A stretch of 64,000 nt of DNA, from positions 2,542,001-2,606,000 of the forward strand of contig JADKGN010000004.1 of the NCBI GenBank assembly GCA_016722705.1. The letters are read 5' to 3'. How positions within the stretch are numbered: the stretch's first letter is position 1; each line of letters starts with the position of its first letter. Shown here piece by piece: positions 9,839 through 18,725 of this stretch. The notes beneath the pieces were generated by a model. The model saw only the letters and a program-made list of their open reading frames with translations. It had not been told where the DNA came from and did not search any database. A program made the position numbers and the translations under genes. This DNA comes from Candidatus Dechloromonas phosphoritropha (GTDB lineage Bacteria; Pseudomonadota; Gammaproteobacteria; Burkholderiales; Rhodocyclaceae).

Positions 9839-11854
9839 TCAGGACAACAGAGCCTTGGCCGTCTTGACGACGTTGGCGACGGTGAAACCGAACAATTCGA
9901 ACAACTGGTCGGCCGGTGCCGACTCGCCAAAGCGGTCGATGCCGATCACGGCGCCGTGCAGGCCGACATACTTGCGCCAGAAATCAGGGTGGGCCGCCTC
10001 GATGGCGATGCGCTTCTCGCAACCGCCGAGGACGGCCGCCCGGTAATCGGCGCTCTGGCGGTCGAAGACGTTGGTGCAGGGCATCGCGACAACGCGGGTG
10101 GCGATGCCTTCGCCGGCCAGCGCCGCCTGGGCGTCGAGCGCGAGCTTGACCTCGGAGCCGGTGGCGATGAGGGTGAGCCGCGCTTCGCCGGCGCAGTCGG
10201 ACAGCACGTAGCCGCCCTTGCGGATGGCGTCGTCGGAGGCGCTGGCGGTGACGGTCGGCAGATTCTGGCGCGACAGGGCGAGCAGAGTCGGGCCATTTGT
10301 CCGGTCGACCGCGGCAGCCCAGGCAATCGCCGTTTCGGTCGCATCGGCCGGTCGCCAGACATCCAGGTTAGGGATGATGCGCAGGCTCGGGAGGTGCTCG
10401 ACCGGCTGGTGCGTCGGACCGTCCTCGCCGAGGCCGATCGAGTCATGGGTATACACCATGATCTGGCGCAGCTTCATCAGCGCCGCCATGCGGATGCCAT
10501 TGCGCGCGTAGTCGGAGAAGACGAGGAAGGTAGCGGTGTAGGGAATCAGGCCGCCATGCAGCGCGATGCCGTTGGCGATGGCGGTCATGCCGAACTCGCG
10601 GACGCCATAATGGCAGTAGTTGCCACCCTCGCCGCGGGTCACGCTCTTGCTGCCCTCGACCAGGGTCAGGTTTGAGCCGGCCAGGTCGGCCGAGCCGCCG
10701 AACAGTTCCGGCAGGGCGGGCGCGATGGCGGCGATGGTGTTCTGCGAGGCTTTGCGGGTGGCGATATTCCCGGCCTTTTCACGGCAGGCGGCGATACAGG
10801 CGGCCTTGGTCGCTTCCCAGCCGGCCGGTGGTTCGCCCCGGATGACGCGGCGCTCGAACTCGGCGGCTTCCGCGGGGAAGGCAGCCTTATAGGCGGCGAA
10901 GCGGTTTGTCCAGGTTTCTTCGAAGTAGGCGCCGCGCGCCTTGCCGTTCCACGCCGCGTACACATCGGACGGGATCTCGAAGGGGGCGTGGTCCCAGCCT
11001 ATATATTCGCGAGCGTTGGCAATTTCGTCGTCGCCCAATGGCGCGCCGTGGGCATCTTCGCTCCCCTGCTTGTTCGGCGAGCCGCGGCCGATGATCGTCT
11101 TGCAGCAGATCAGGGTGGGCTTGTCGGTGGCCGACTTGGCCGCGAGTATGGCAAGTTCGATGGCGTTGCTGTCATGGCCGTCTACGTCAGCAATGACATG
11201 CCAGCCGTAGGACTTGAAACGCTTGGGCGTGTCGTCGGTGAACCAGCCTTCGACATGGCCGTCGATGGAAATGCCGTTATTGTCCCAGAAGGCGATCAGC
11301 TTGCCCAGGCCGAGGGTGCCGGCGAGCGAGCAGGCCTCGTGCGAGATGCCCTCCATCAGGCAGCCGTCGCCGAGAAACACGTAGGTGTAGTGATCGACGA
11401 TCTCCTGGCCAGGCCGGTTGAACTCGGCGGCCAGCACCTTCTCGGACAGCGCCATGCCGATCGCATTGGCGATGCCCTGGCCGAGCGGGCCGGTGGTCGT
11501 TTCGACCCCGACGGTGACCCCATATTCCGGGTGCCCGGCGGTCTTCGAGTGGAGTTGGCGGAAGTTCTTCAGGTCGTCGATCGTGAGATCGTAACCGGTG
11601 AGGTGCAGCAGGGCATAGAGCAGCATCGAACCGTGGCCGTTCGACAGCACGAAGCGGTCGCGGTCCGGCCACCGCGGGTTGGCCGGGTTGTGGCGCAGAT
11701 GTCGCCGCCAGAGCACCTCGGCGATTTCGGCCATGCCCATTGGCGCCCCCGGATGTCCTGATCTGGCCCGCTGTACGGCATCCATAGCCAAGGCACGGAT
11801 GGCACTCGTGATGGGGGTAAAAAATTGCGACTGCTGGGAGAAATTCGAGCTCAT
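9839..11854 (-). CDS. tkt: Transketolase
   Basis: 671 residues, the family's usual length. Thiamine-diphosphate enzyme that moves two-carbon units between sugar phosphates in the pentose-phosphate pathway (and in the Calvin cycle, as CbbT). Visible: N-terminal GHPGAPMGMA, LSNGHGSMLLYALLHL, the thiamine-diphosphate motif GDGCLMEGISHEA ending in DNNGISIDG, THDSIGLGEDGPTHQPVE in the pyrimidine domain, and the C-terminal domain. First gene of the minus-strand carbon cluster; its promoter must lie in the region shared with the divergent cold-shock gene. Confidence 0.96.
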   Translation of the reverse strand: MSSNFSQQSQFFTPITSAIRALAMDAVQRARSGHPGAPMGMAEIAEVLWRRHLRHNPANPRWPDRDRFVLSNGHGSMLLYALLHLTGYDLTIDDLKNFRQLHSKTAGHPEYGVTVGVETTTGPLGQGIANAIGMALSEKVLAAEFNRPGQEIVDHYTYVFLGDGCLMEGISHEACSLAGTLGLGKLIAFWDNNGISIDGHVEGWFTDDTPKRFKSYGWHVIADVDGHDSNAIELAILAAKSATDKPTLICCKTIIGRGSPNKQGSEDAHGAPLGDDEIANAREYIGWDHAPFEIPSDVYAAWNGKARGAYFEETWTNRFAAYKAAFPAEAAEFERRVIRGEPPAGWEATKAACIAACREKAGNIATRKASQNTIAAIAPALPELFGGSADLAGSNLTLVEGSKSVTRGEGGNYCHYGVREFGMTAIANGIALHGGLIPYTATFLVFSDYARNGIRMAALMKLRQIMVYTHDSIGLGEDGPTHQPVEHLPSLRIIPNLDVWRPADATETAIAWAAAVDRTNGPTLLALSRQNLPTVTASASDDAIRKGGYVLSDCAGEARLTLIATGSEVKLALDAQAALAGEGIATRVVAMPCTNVFDRQSADYRAAVLGGCEKRIAIEAAHPDFWRKYVGLHGAVIGIDRFGESAPADQLFELFGFTVANVVKTAKALLS

Positions 11855-12251
11855 GTCGGTAATCCGTCGCGCTCGCCCTTATGCTAACGGTGGCGCACCC
11901 GGAAAAAAATCAAATTATCGTGCAAAACGACGTCCTCTGGATAGTCCGGCCGCTAATTTAGGTGATTTGCCTTTGCCCGTCAGGTCTTGCCGATGTGGCC
12001 GATTGTGCTCACTGGCAATGGCGGTCATGGGGATCGGCCAGTTGCGGCAATCGGGATTGCCATATCCCCCAAAAGTGCTACCCCCAAAAAGTGCTTTGCA
12101 TTATTGATTCAGTACGCCATACTGAGCATTCGGGATTTCCAGGCAGTGTTTTGTTCCTGCGCCGTATCACGGTTAGTCAGTTCCTCGGTCTTGGTTCTCG
12201 TATGTGTTTGTTTGGGTGAAAGCCCGTTAATTTTTTCCAAGGAAGTTATAA
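11855..12251. promoter_or_regulatory. Divergent promoter region of tkt and csp, with long csp leader
   Basis: About 400 bp between divergent genes, with no supported gene. The last 150 bp before csp are AT-richer than the surroundings and end in AAGGAAG, a good ribosome binding site 6 bp before the csp ATG. Long structured leaders that respond to cold are usual for this family; that this one does so is inference. Confidence 0.45.
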
Positions 12252-12458
12252 ATGGCAACTGGTACCGTCAAGTGGTTCAACGACTCCAAGGGTTTTGGTT
12301 TTATCTCCCCGTCCGAAGGTGGTGAAGACCTCTTCGCTCACTTCTCCGCAATTCAAGGCAATGGTTTCAAGACCCTGGCCGAGAACCAGAAGGTGACCTT
12401 CGACGTCGTTACCGGCCCGAAGGGCAAGCAGGCTGCAAATATCCGCCCGGCCGAATAA
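12252..12458 (+). CDS. Cold-shock protein, CspA family
   Basis: 68 residues, a single cold-shock domain. Both RNA-binding motifs are present: KGFGFISP (RNP1) and DLFAHFSAI (RNP2). It binds single-stranded RNA and DNA and is expected to melt RNA structure. It stands alone between tkt (divergent) and hisG, with its own strong terminator 25 bp downstream. Confidence 0.95.
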   Translation: MATGTVKWFNDSKGFGFISPSEGGEDLFAHFSAIQGNGFKTLAENQKVTFDVVTGPKGKQAANIRPAE

Positions 12459-12479
12459 GTCTGGCGTCGCCTGTATCGA

Positions 12480-12510
12480 GAAAGCCCGGCTTGCCGGGCT
12501 TTTTGCTTTT
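12480..12510 (+). terminator. Rho-independent terminator after csp
   Basis: AAAGCCCGGC-TT-GCCGGGCTTTTTGCTTTT: a 9-10 bp GC-rich stem with a 2-base loop and a T tract, just after the csp stop codon. It separates csp from hisG. Confidence 0.9.
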
Positions 12511-12567
12511 GCGTCCGGCCGTTTTGTGGCTTTACGGTAAAATCTTTTTTTTGCTCAGAGATATTCC

Positions 12568-13212
12568 GTGATCGGCATCACCATCGCCCTCTCCAAGGGC
12601 CGCATTTTCGACGAAACCCTGCCGCTGCTGGCGGCGGCGGGGATCGTGCCGGACGAGAACCCGGAAACTTCGCGCAAGCTGATCATCGAGACCAACCAGC
12701 CGAACGTCCGTGTCGTCATCGTCCGCGCCACCGACGTGCCGACCTACGTGCAATATGGCGCTGCCGACATCGGTGTCGCCGGCAAGGATGTGCTGATCGA
12801 GCACGGCGGCGAGGGCCTCTATGCGCCGCTCGACCTGAAGATCGCCAAGTGCCGGATGATGGTCGCCGTGCCCGAGGGTTTCGATTACGCGAAAGCCGTG
12901 TGCCAGGGCAATCGCCTCAAGGTTGCTTCAAAATACACCAAGGTGGCGCGCGAGCATTTTGCCCGCAAGGGCGTCCATGTCGACCTGATCAAGCTCTACG
13001 GTTCGATGGAACTGGCACCGCTGGCCGGCCTGGCCGATGCGATTGTCGACCTGGTGTCGAGCGGCGGCACGTTGAAGGCCAACAAACTGGTCGCCTGCGA
13101 GCACATTATGGATATTTCGTCGCGCCTGGTGGTCAATCAGGCCTCATTGAAGGTCAAGCGCGAAACCCTGCAACCGATTATCGATGCCTTTGCCCAGGCG
13201 GTGGAGAAATAA
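12568..13212 (+). CDS. hisG: ATP phosphoribosyltransferase, short form
   Basis: 214 residues from a GTG start. First step of histidine synthesis: condenses ATP with PRPP. It starts ITIALSKGRIFDETLPLL and carries the family's ADIGVAGKDVL and later ELAPLAGLADAIVDLVSSGGTLKANKL segments. It is the short HisG form, which lacks the C-terminal regulatory ACT-like domain and works with the HisRS-like subunit HisZ; no hisZ is in this window. hisD follows after 5 bp. Confidence 0.95.
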   Translation: MIGITIALSKGRIFDETLPLLAAAGIVPDENPETSRKLIIETNQPNVRVVIVRATDVPTYVQYGAADIGVAGKDVLIEHGGEGLYAPLDLKIAKCRMMVAVPEGFDYAKAVCQGNRLKVASKYTKVAREHFARKGVHVDLIKLYGSMELAPLAGLADAIVDLVSSGGTLKANKLVACEHIMDISSRLVVNQASLKVKRETLQPIIDAFAQAVEK

Positions 13213-13217
13213 GCACC

Positions 13218-14519
13218 ATGGTCGCGATCAAACGACTTGCCACGGTCGACGCCGATTTCTCGGCAAAAATGGATGCGCTGCTGGCTTTCGAGGCGGCCGC
13301 CGACGAGAACATCGAGCGCACCGTTGCCGGCATCCTGAGCGATGTAAAGGTGCGCGGCGATGCGGCTGTCGTCGACTACAGCAACAAATTCGATCGCCTG
13401 ACGGCCACCGCGATGGCCGATCTCGAACTCGGCAAGGCCGAGTTGCAGGCCGCGCTGGACGGCCTGCCTGCCGAGCGCCGCGCCGCGCTCGAAGCCGCCG
13501 CCGGTCGCATTCGGGCTTATCACGAACGCCAGAAGCTTGAGGGCTGGTCCTATACCGAGGCTGACGGCACGATGCTCGGCCAGATGATCACACCGCTCGA
13601 CCGCGTCGGCCTCTACGTGCCGGGCGGCAAGGCGGCCTATCCGTCGTCGGTGCTGATGAACGCGATTCCGGCCAAGGTCGCCGGCGTCAAGGAACTGATC
13701 ATGGTCGTCCCGACGCCGGGCGGCGAGCATAACCAGCTGGTGCTGGCCGCGGCTTGCCTGGCCGGTGTCGATCGCGTGTTCACGATTGGTGGCGCGCAGG
13801 CGGTCGGTGCGCTGGCCTACGGCACGCAGACCGTGCCGCAGGTGGACAAGATCGTCGGCCCCGGCAACGCCTACGTCGCCACCGCCAAGCGCCGGGTGTT
13901 CGGCATTGTCGGCATCGACATGGTGGCCGGTCCGTCGGAAATCCTGGTGGTGTCGGATGGTTCGGGTAACCCGGACTGGGTGGCGATGGACCTGTTCTCG
14001 CAGGCCGAGCACGACGAACTGGCGCAGTCGATCCTGATCAGCACCGAAGCAGCCTTCATCGAGCAGGTGCAGGCCAGCATCGAAAATCTGCTGCCGACCA
14101 TGCCGCGCCGTGAAGTCATCGAAACTTCGCTGACCAACCGTGGCGCATTTATCCTGGTGCGCGATATGGACGAGGCGGTCGCCATCGCCAATCGCGTCGC
14201 GCCGGAACACCTCGAACTCGCGCTGGCCGATCCCGATCCGTGGGTCAGCAAGATCCACCACGCCGGCGCCATCTTCATCGGCCATTACACCTCCGAGTCG
14301 CTCGGCGACTACTGCGCCGGCCCGAACCACGTGCTGCCGACTTCCGGCAGCGCCCGTTTCTCGTCGCCGCTCGGTGTCTACGATTTCCAGAAACGGACCA
14401 GCCTGATCAAGGTCTCGAAAGCCGGCGCGCAGACGCTAGGCCGCATCGCCGCGACGCTGGCATACGGCGAAGGCCTGCCGGCGCACGCCAAATCCGCCGA
14501 ATTCCGCCTCGAAAATTAG
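13218..14519 (+). CDS. hisD: Histidinol dehydrogenase
   Basis: 433 residues from the ATG at 13218, 5 bp after hisG; a longer in-frame reading inside hisG is rejected. Zn enzyme for the last two oxidations, histidinol to histidine. Visible: VGLYVPGGKAAYPSSVLMN, VFTIGGAQAVGALAYGT, VDKIVGPGNAYVATAKR, DMVAGPSEILVV, SQAEHDELAQS and ESLGDYCAGPNHVLPT. In related genomes hisC usually follows; here it is about 9.4 kb away and inverted. Confidence 0.97.
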   Translation: MVAIKRLATVDADFSAKMDALLAFEAAADENIERTVAGILSDVKVRGDAAVVDYSNKFDRLTATAMADLELGKAELQAALDGLPAERRAALEAAAGRIRAYHERQKLEGWSYTEADGTMLGQMITPLDRVGLYVPGGKAAYPSSVLMNAIPAKVAGVKELIMVVPTPGGEHNQLVLAAACLAGVDRVFTIGGAQAVGALAYGTQTVPQVDKIVGPGNAYVATAKRRVFGIVGIDMVAGPSEILVVSDGSGNPDWVAMDLFSQAEHDELAQSILISTEAAFIEQVQASIENLLPTMPRREVIETSLTNRGAFILVRDMDEAVAIANRVAPEHLELALADPDPWVSKIHHAGAIFIGHYTSESLGDYCAGPNHVLPTSGSARFSSPLGVYDFQKRTSLIKVSKAGAQTLGRIAATLAYGEGLPAHAKSAEFRLEN

Positions 14520-14532
14520 CCCGGAAACGCCG

Positions 14533-15096
14533 TTGACCGCAACAGCACCCGAATCGCCAAGCCGCCCGGACCTCCGGGCGCTTTTTTTGGGCTTTTCGGC
14601 GGTCGGCCTCTCCGGTTTCGGTGGCGTGCTGCCCTTCGTCCGGCGCATGCTGGTCGATCAAAAGCGCTGGCTGAGCGCCGAGGAATTCAACACCCAGCTC
14701 GGTTTCTGCCAGTTCCTGCCCGGCCCCAATGTGATCAATCTGGCGGTGCTGGTTGGCAAGCGTTATCGCGGCGTGCCCGGCGCCATCGTCGCGCCGCTCG
14801 GCCTGCTGGCCGGGCCGCTGGTCATCGTGCTGCTGCTGGCGGTGCTTTACGATCATTATGGCGATCTGCCGCGCGTTCAGTCGATGCTGCGTGGCATCGC
14901 GGCGGTCGGCGTCGGCCTGCTTTTCGCGACGGCCTGGCGGATGGGCATGGCGATCCGTGAGAAGCCATTTTTCCTGCCTTTTACGGTGTTGACCGTGGCA
15001 GCCATCGCCTGGCTGCGCTGGCCGCTGCCGGTCGTCATGGTTGCCGGCCTGTTGCTTGCCGGCGGCGTCGCCTGGTGGCGTTTGGGGCGTCAATGA
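14533..15096 (+). CDS. Chromate transporter, short-chain ChrA N-terminal-type subunit
   Basis: 187 residues, TTG start 14 bp after hisD. Hydrophobic CHR-family protein with about five membrane segments and the family signatures FSAVGLSGFGGVLPFV and FCQFLPGPNVINLAVLVG. Short-chain CHR proteins occur as adjacent pairs that together match one long ChrA. The stop codon overlaps the start of the second subunit (ATGA), implying coupled translation. Chromate export is the known role of characterised members; the substrate here is inferred. It sits where hisC would be expected. Confidence 0.88.
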   Translation: MTATAPESPSRPDLRALFLGFSAVGLSGFGGVLPFVRRMLVDQKRWLSAEEFNTQLGFCQFLPGPNVINLAVLVGKRYRGVPGAIVAPLGLLAGPLVIVLLLAVLYDHYGDLPRVQSMLRGIAAVGVGLLFATAWRMGMAIREKPFFLPFTVLTVAAIAWLRWPLPVVMVAGLLLAGGVAWWRLGRQ

Positions 15097-15614
15097 GCCT
15101 CGTCGCCCAACTGTTCAGCGAATTCGCGCTGCTTTCCTTCGTTGCCTTCGGCGGCGCGACGGCGCTGTTGCCGGAAATGCACCGCGTTGTCGTCGACAAC
15201 CATCACTGGCTCGACGACACGACCTTCACCCATCTCTATGCCATCGCCCAGGCGGCGCCCGGGCCGAACGTGCTGGTTGTCACGCTGATCGGCTGGGAGG
15301 TGGCCGGCCTCGCCGGTGCGCTGGCGGCGACGCTGGCCATGACGCTGCCGATGAGCATCGTCATCTACCTTCTGATCGACCGCTGGGAAAGCTTCGCCGG
15401 CAAGCGCTGGCAGAAGGCGATCAGTCTCGGCGTCGCGCCGCTCGCGGTCGGCCTGATTTTCTCCGGCGCAACGCTGATCGCCCAATCGGCCGAACTGGGC
15501 CGGGCGGCATGGGGGCTGGTCGCGTTGACGGTAGCCATTAATCTGCGGAGCGGCCTGCATCCGCTATGGTTGATCACCGCCGGTGCCGCCTTGGGCTTAC
15601 TCGGGGTCATCTGA
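15093..15614 (+). CDS. Chromate transporter, second short-chain ChrA subunit
   Basis: 173 residues from the ATG at 15093, overlapping the first subunit by 4 bp. It has the matching CHR motifs LLSFVAFGGATALLPEM and AIAQAAPGPNVLVVTLIG and several hydrophobic helices. The pair is expected to form a heterodimeric inner-membrane transporter of opposed topology. No regulator (chrB-like) is visible nearby. Confidence 0.88.
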   Translation: MSLVAQLFSEFALLSFVAFGGATALLPEMHRVVVDNHHWLDDTTFTHLYAIAQAAPGPNVLVVTLIGWEVAGLAGALAATLAMTLPMSIVIYLLIDRWESFAGKRWQKAISLGVAPLAVGLIFSGATLIAQSAELGRAAWGLVALTVAINLRSGLHPLWLITAGAALGLLGVI

Positions 15615-16153
15615 TTTTTGCCCTTTTGAAGGTGTTGACCGCAACGATTTACGCTACAAGCGTTGGACTGGATTCGACCCATACTCGCCCCACGGGTTGC
15701 TCCAAAGCGGCCGTAGGGTGAGGTGCCTGTCGCTTCCACAAACCGGCCGTTGGGCAACTCGTGCACCCGGCCCAGACTGTGTAAAAATGCAGGCTACGTT
15801 TTTAGAAGTGGGAGTGCAGCCGAGAAATTGTTGCCATTATCTGTGTATGGTGGGAATTCTGTGCCAATAACTGCTTTTAATCTAAGTTACGGTGGGGAAA
15901 TCTTCCGCAGAAGCCGATTTTTTTGGGTTTTTACACAACCTCGGCCAGGAGCGGACAGTTGAGAATTTCCTCCCATTGCAGCCATTCACAACCACTAATC
16001 CTCTGCGAATTCGTCATTGTCATTGCGTCCGTATTATCATTGAAGATGCGGACAGGCAAACGCGGAACAACCATCACAGAACAAGCAGTTGCCGCTCCTT
16101 GGCATATTCTGCCAATTTCAATAGTACAGACCGGCTGGTCTGGTGAATAACTG
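15615..16153. repeat. Gene-free region with IS-end-like inverted repeat (about 15770-15958)
   Basis: No supported gene. Two segments are inverted relative to each other: GGCCCAGACTGTGTAAAAA near 15770-15788, and on the minus strand GGCCGAGGTTGTGTAAAAA near 15935-15953. They match at about 17 of 21 positions and enclose roughly 150 bp without a transposase. It looks like a small IS-derived (MITE-like) remnant. The rest of the region has lower GC than the flanking operons. Confidence 0.35.
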
Positions 16154-16271
16154 TTAAGGAGACGCTGATTTATTCCAGAATTGTCATTCCGGCGAAGGGC
16201 GGAATCTAGAAAAATCAACGACTTGGACACTGGCCTTCACCGGGGTGACGAATAAATCAGCGCTTCCTTAA
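16154..16271. repeat. MITE/REP-like palindromic element, copy 1
   Basis: 118 bp with 22-bp terminal inverted repeats: left TTAAGGAGACGCTGATTTAT, right (reverse complement) TTAAGGAAGCGCTGATTTAT, two mismatches. Inside, GTCATTCCGGCG-type sequence extends the palindrome. It has no coding capacity. A related copy lies at 62575-62690 beside sodB. It ends about 140 bp before the TIR gene. Confidence 0.8.
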
Positions 16272-16409
16272 TGTTCCTGCTGCCCGGCCGCCCGAACAAA
16301 TTGACGGATAGATTGGCGCGAACCGTTGTCCAACTTGGCGACCCATCCGGATGCAATTTGACTACTGCAGGAATGGGGGGAAACCCGCGGCCACCCTTGG
16401 GAGAACAGC

Positions 16410-17663
16410 ATGCGCGCTATCTTCATCAGTTACCGCCGGGACGATTCGGAAGGTCAGGCCGGCCGCCTTTACGACGATCTGAGCCGGCATTTCGGCGATG
16501 ACGCGGTGTTCATGGACGTGGCGGCGATCGAGCCGGGGCGGGATTTTCGCCGGGTCATCGACGACCACGTGGCTTCCTGCGGCGTGCTGCTGGCGATCAT
16601 TGGCAAATCCTGGCTGAGCGGGAAGAACGAAGCGGGAGCGCGGCGGCTCGACGACCCTATGGATTTCGTGCGCCTGGAAACCGCCTCTGCGCTGAAGCGC
16701 GACATTCCCGTCGTTCCCGTCCTGGTCCACGGCGCCAAGATGCCGCAGGCCGAAGACCTACCCGAGGACCTGCAAGCGCTGGCCTTCCGCAACGCCGTCG
16801 AATTGACACACGCCCGCTGGGATTCCGATGTCCAGGTGCTGGTCAAGGCGTTACAGGCCTATGTCCAGCCGCAGGAGCGTCCCGCTGTGCCCCCGGTCCC
16901 GCTGGTGCCGCCGCCGGGATCGGGGAGCGGAAAGATGGCCGGAACCATCGGGGCGATCGCTCTGGTCGGGGTGGCGCTGGCGGCCGGCGGCTACCTGTGG
17001 CATCAGCAGTCTGCCGAAGCCGAGGCGGCGCGGGCGGCCGCCGAAGCCCAAGCCCAGCAGGTGGAGGCGGCCAGCAAGGACCGGGAAGCCCAGGCCCTGG
17101 CCGAGGCGGCTGGCGCGGCTCGCGCCCAGGCCGTTGCCGAGATGGAAGCGAAGCAGGCGGAGGAGACGGCCAGGAAAGACAAGGAAATGCAGGCGGCGGA
17201 GGCGAGGCAACAGGCCGAGACGGCAAGGAAAGACAGGGAAGACAGGGAAGCCCAGGCGGTAGAAGCCGCCGCCAGCCGAGCCCGGGCCGCCGCCGAGACG
17301 GAAGCGAGGCAGCGCCAGGAGGCCGATCGTGTCAGCGCTCTGCAGGCCAAGGAACAGGCCCTAGCCGCCGAGCGTGCCACCATGGAGCGCACTCGGACGG
17401 AGCGCCCGGACCCCAGGGCCCGCTGGAAGATTGGCAATTTCCCCCCGCCCAATGCGGGATACCTGCTGTACACCATCACCTCGCGCGGCGATCCAGCCTG
17501 CGTTTCCTACGATGGCGCCTCTTGTCTGTGGGGTACCACCATCAATCAGATCGATTTCTCGAAACTCAAACCGCTGGTCTGCGGCAACCCCCACAAGGCC
17601 CGGTGGGGCGTCACCGGTTACGAGGACCCGAAGCACTGGTGCAGTCTGGCGCGCGGAGGCTAG
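16410..17663 (+). CDS. TIR-domain membrane protein with coiled coil and C-terminal Cys-rich domain
   Basis: 417 residues in four parts. Residues 1-150: bacterial TIR domain (starts AIFISYRRDD, with VFMDVAAIEPGRDF; Glu90 in RLETASAL is the likely NADase glutamate, by analogy). Residues 151-176: Pro-rich linker. Residues 177-196: one membrane helix. Residues 200-335: Ala/Glu/Lys/Arg-rich coiled coil. Residues 339-414: compact domain with Cys364, 372, 391 and 411, containing FPPPN, SYDGA, CLWG, PLVCG and EDPKHWC. The last domain is 48/76 identical, ungapped, to a secreted protein encoded at 18726-19409. Inference: periplasmic sensor, cytoplasmic TIR effector. SD-like GGGAGAA lies about 10 bp before the start. 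Confidence 0.88.
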   Translation: MRAIFISYRRDDSEGQAGRLYDDLSRHFGDDAVFMDVAAIEPGRDFRRVIDDHVASCGVLLAIIGKSWLSGKNEAGARRLDDPMDFVRLETASALKRDIPVVPVLVHGAKMPQAEDLPEDLQALAFRNAVELTHARWDSDVQVLVKALQAYVQPQERPAVPPVPLVPPPGSGSGKMAGTIGAIALVGVALAAGGYLWHQQSAEAEAARAAAEAQAQQVEAASKDREAQALAEAAGAARAQAVAEMEAKQAEETARKDKEMQAAEARQQAETARKDREDREAQAVEAAASRARAAAETEARQRQEADRVSALQAKEQALAAERATMERTRTERPDPRARWKIGNFPPPNAGYLLYTITSRGDPACVSYDGASCLWGTTINQIDFSKLKPLVCGNPHKARWGVTGYEDPKHWCSLARGG

Positions 17664-17710
17664 TTCGGAGCCCAACGAGACAAGAGGGTGCGGTTTCTTT
17701 GGTAGGCCGC

Positions 17711-17738
17711 TAAGGATAGGGAATTCAAGGCCACTTTT
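17711..17738. repeat. 28-bp direct repeat, copy A
   Basis: Begins TAAGGATAGG and ends CCACTTTT; identical at 27 of 28 positions to 19565-19592. The following 90 bp also show weaker similarity to DNA flanking the IS4 element (19593-19651 joined to 21053-21090). The two copies bracket the IS91-type remnant and the secreted-protein gene. Confidence 0.7.
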
Positions 17739-17914
17739 GCAGTATTTCGTGCGTATCAGTCATATTCGTTCTGGGAATTCTTGTCGGAGGAACCGGAAAA
17801 CCCGCCTCTGCATGCGCGTTGTCCGTGTCTGAGGCCACCTGGGCGGCGGAAGTTTACCGCTCGGGTGGCCTCAGGCACGAGTCGCCCCCGACGAGCGGCG
17901 TGTGTTCGTCTGTC

Positions 17915-18640
17915 TTACCACGCGATGCGCTGATCGAACTCGTAGTCCGTCGCCGGCTGCGCCTGCGGATCGATGGCCCGAGGCCACCCCGTCTCGCCAG
18001 GCCGGCAACCCGGCATTTCCCACAGCGGCGCCCCGCGCTGGCTTGAGCGCTGGTGGCGAGGTCGGTACGCCCGGATGGCAGAGAATCTCCCGGATCGCCG
18101 GCCCCTCGGTCATGAAGGCGATGATCTTTATCTCGCCGCCGCCACACTGCGGGCACAACAGGAGCAACACCTCGTAGATGCGGGCCAGCAACAGCGCCAA
18201 GACATAGCGCGCCGCTTTGCGATGCGGCAGTTCAGCCGCGTCTGTGGTCGCCCCGTCCGTCTTGGCGGGTGTATTCGGGTCGGTGGCTGTGACACCCGGC
18301 ATCTGCTACGGGCTGCGCCAACACAGTGACGGCGGCCCGTAGCGGCGAGTTCGGCGCCAGCACACCGACGTAGCGATGACGATGCCTTCGCGGGGGCGGA
18401 ATCAGCGGTGCGAGACGATCGAGCAGTTGTATCGGGGTCAGCATCAGGCTGACACTGCCGCCCGGGCCGGGCTTCACGCTTTCATAGACCAGATGCTCGG
18501 TGTCGATTTCACGCAAGCGTTCCGGTGCAAAGGCCGGTCGGGCGCAATACCGCAGCAGACGCTCCAGACCATCGCGCTCGTGCGCCTCGATGCGCACCTC
18601 GGCGGACGATCGTCAGCCCCGCCGTCTTCTTCGCTTCGTT
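17915..18640 (-). pseudogene. IS91-type (Y2) transposase remnant, C-terminal part, frameshifted
   Basis: Minus-strand reading gives GLERLLRYCARPAFAPERLR, then HLVYE, GGSVSLMLTP and PPRRHRHRYVGVLAPN, all typical of the C-terminal half of IS91-family transposases. A frame change near 18300 continues as LLARIYEVL, CPQCGGGEIKIIAFMTEG (zinc-ribbon-like). A second change gives the usual end DYEFDQRIAW with stop at 17915-17917. N-terminal half absent and at least two frameshifts, so not functional. It lies between the TIR gene and the related secreted-protein gene. Confidence 0.8.
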
Positions 18641-18725
18641 GAGCCGGTGGCCCCACTGTTAACCGCGCAGGCGAGCGTGCCGTCTAACGTCAGCCGTGTC
18701 CGTGTTTGCCACGAACTCGACAAAC

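Noticed and set aside
16154..16271. CRISPR-like or riboswitch interpretation of the palindrome
   Set aside because: No repeated units with spacers; the inverted ends and the second copy near 62575 fit a MITE/REP element.
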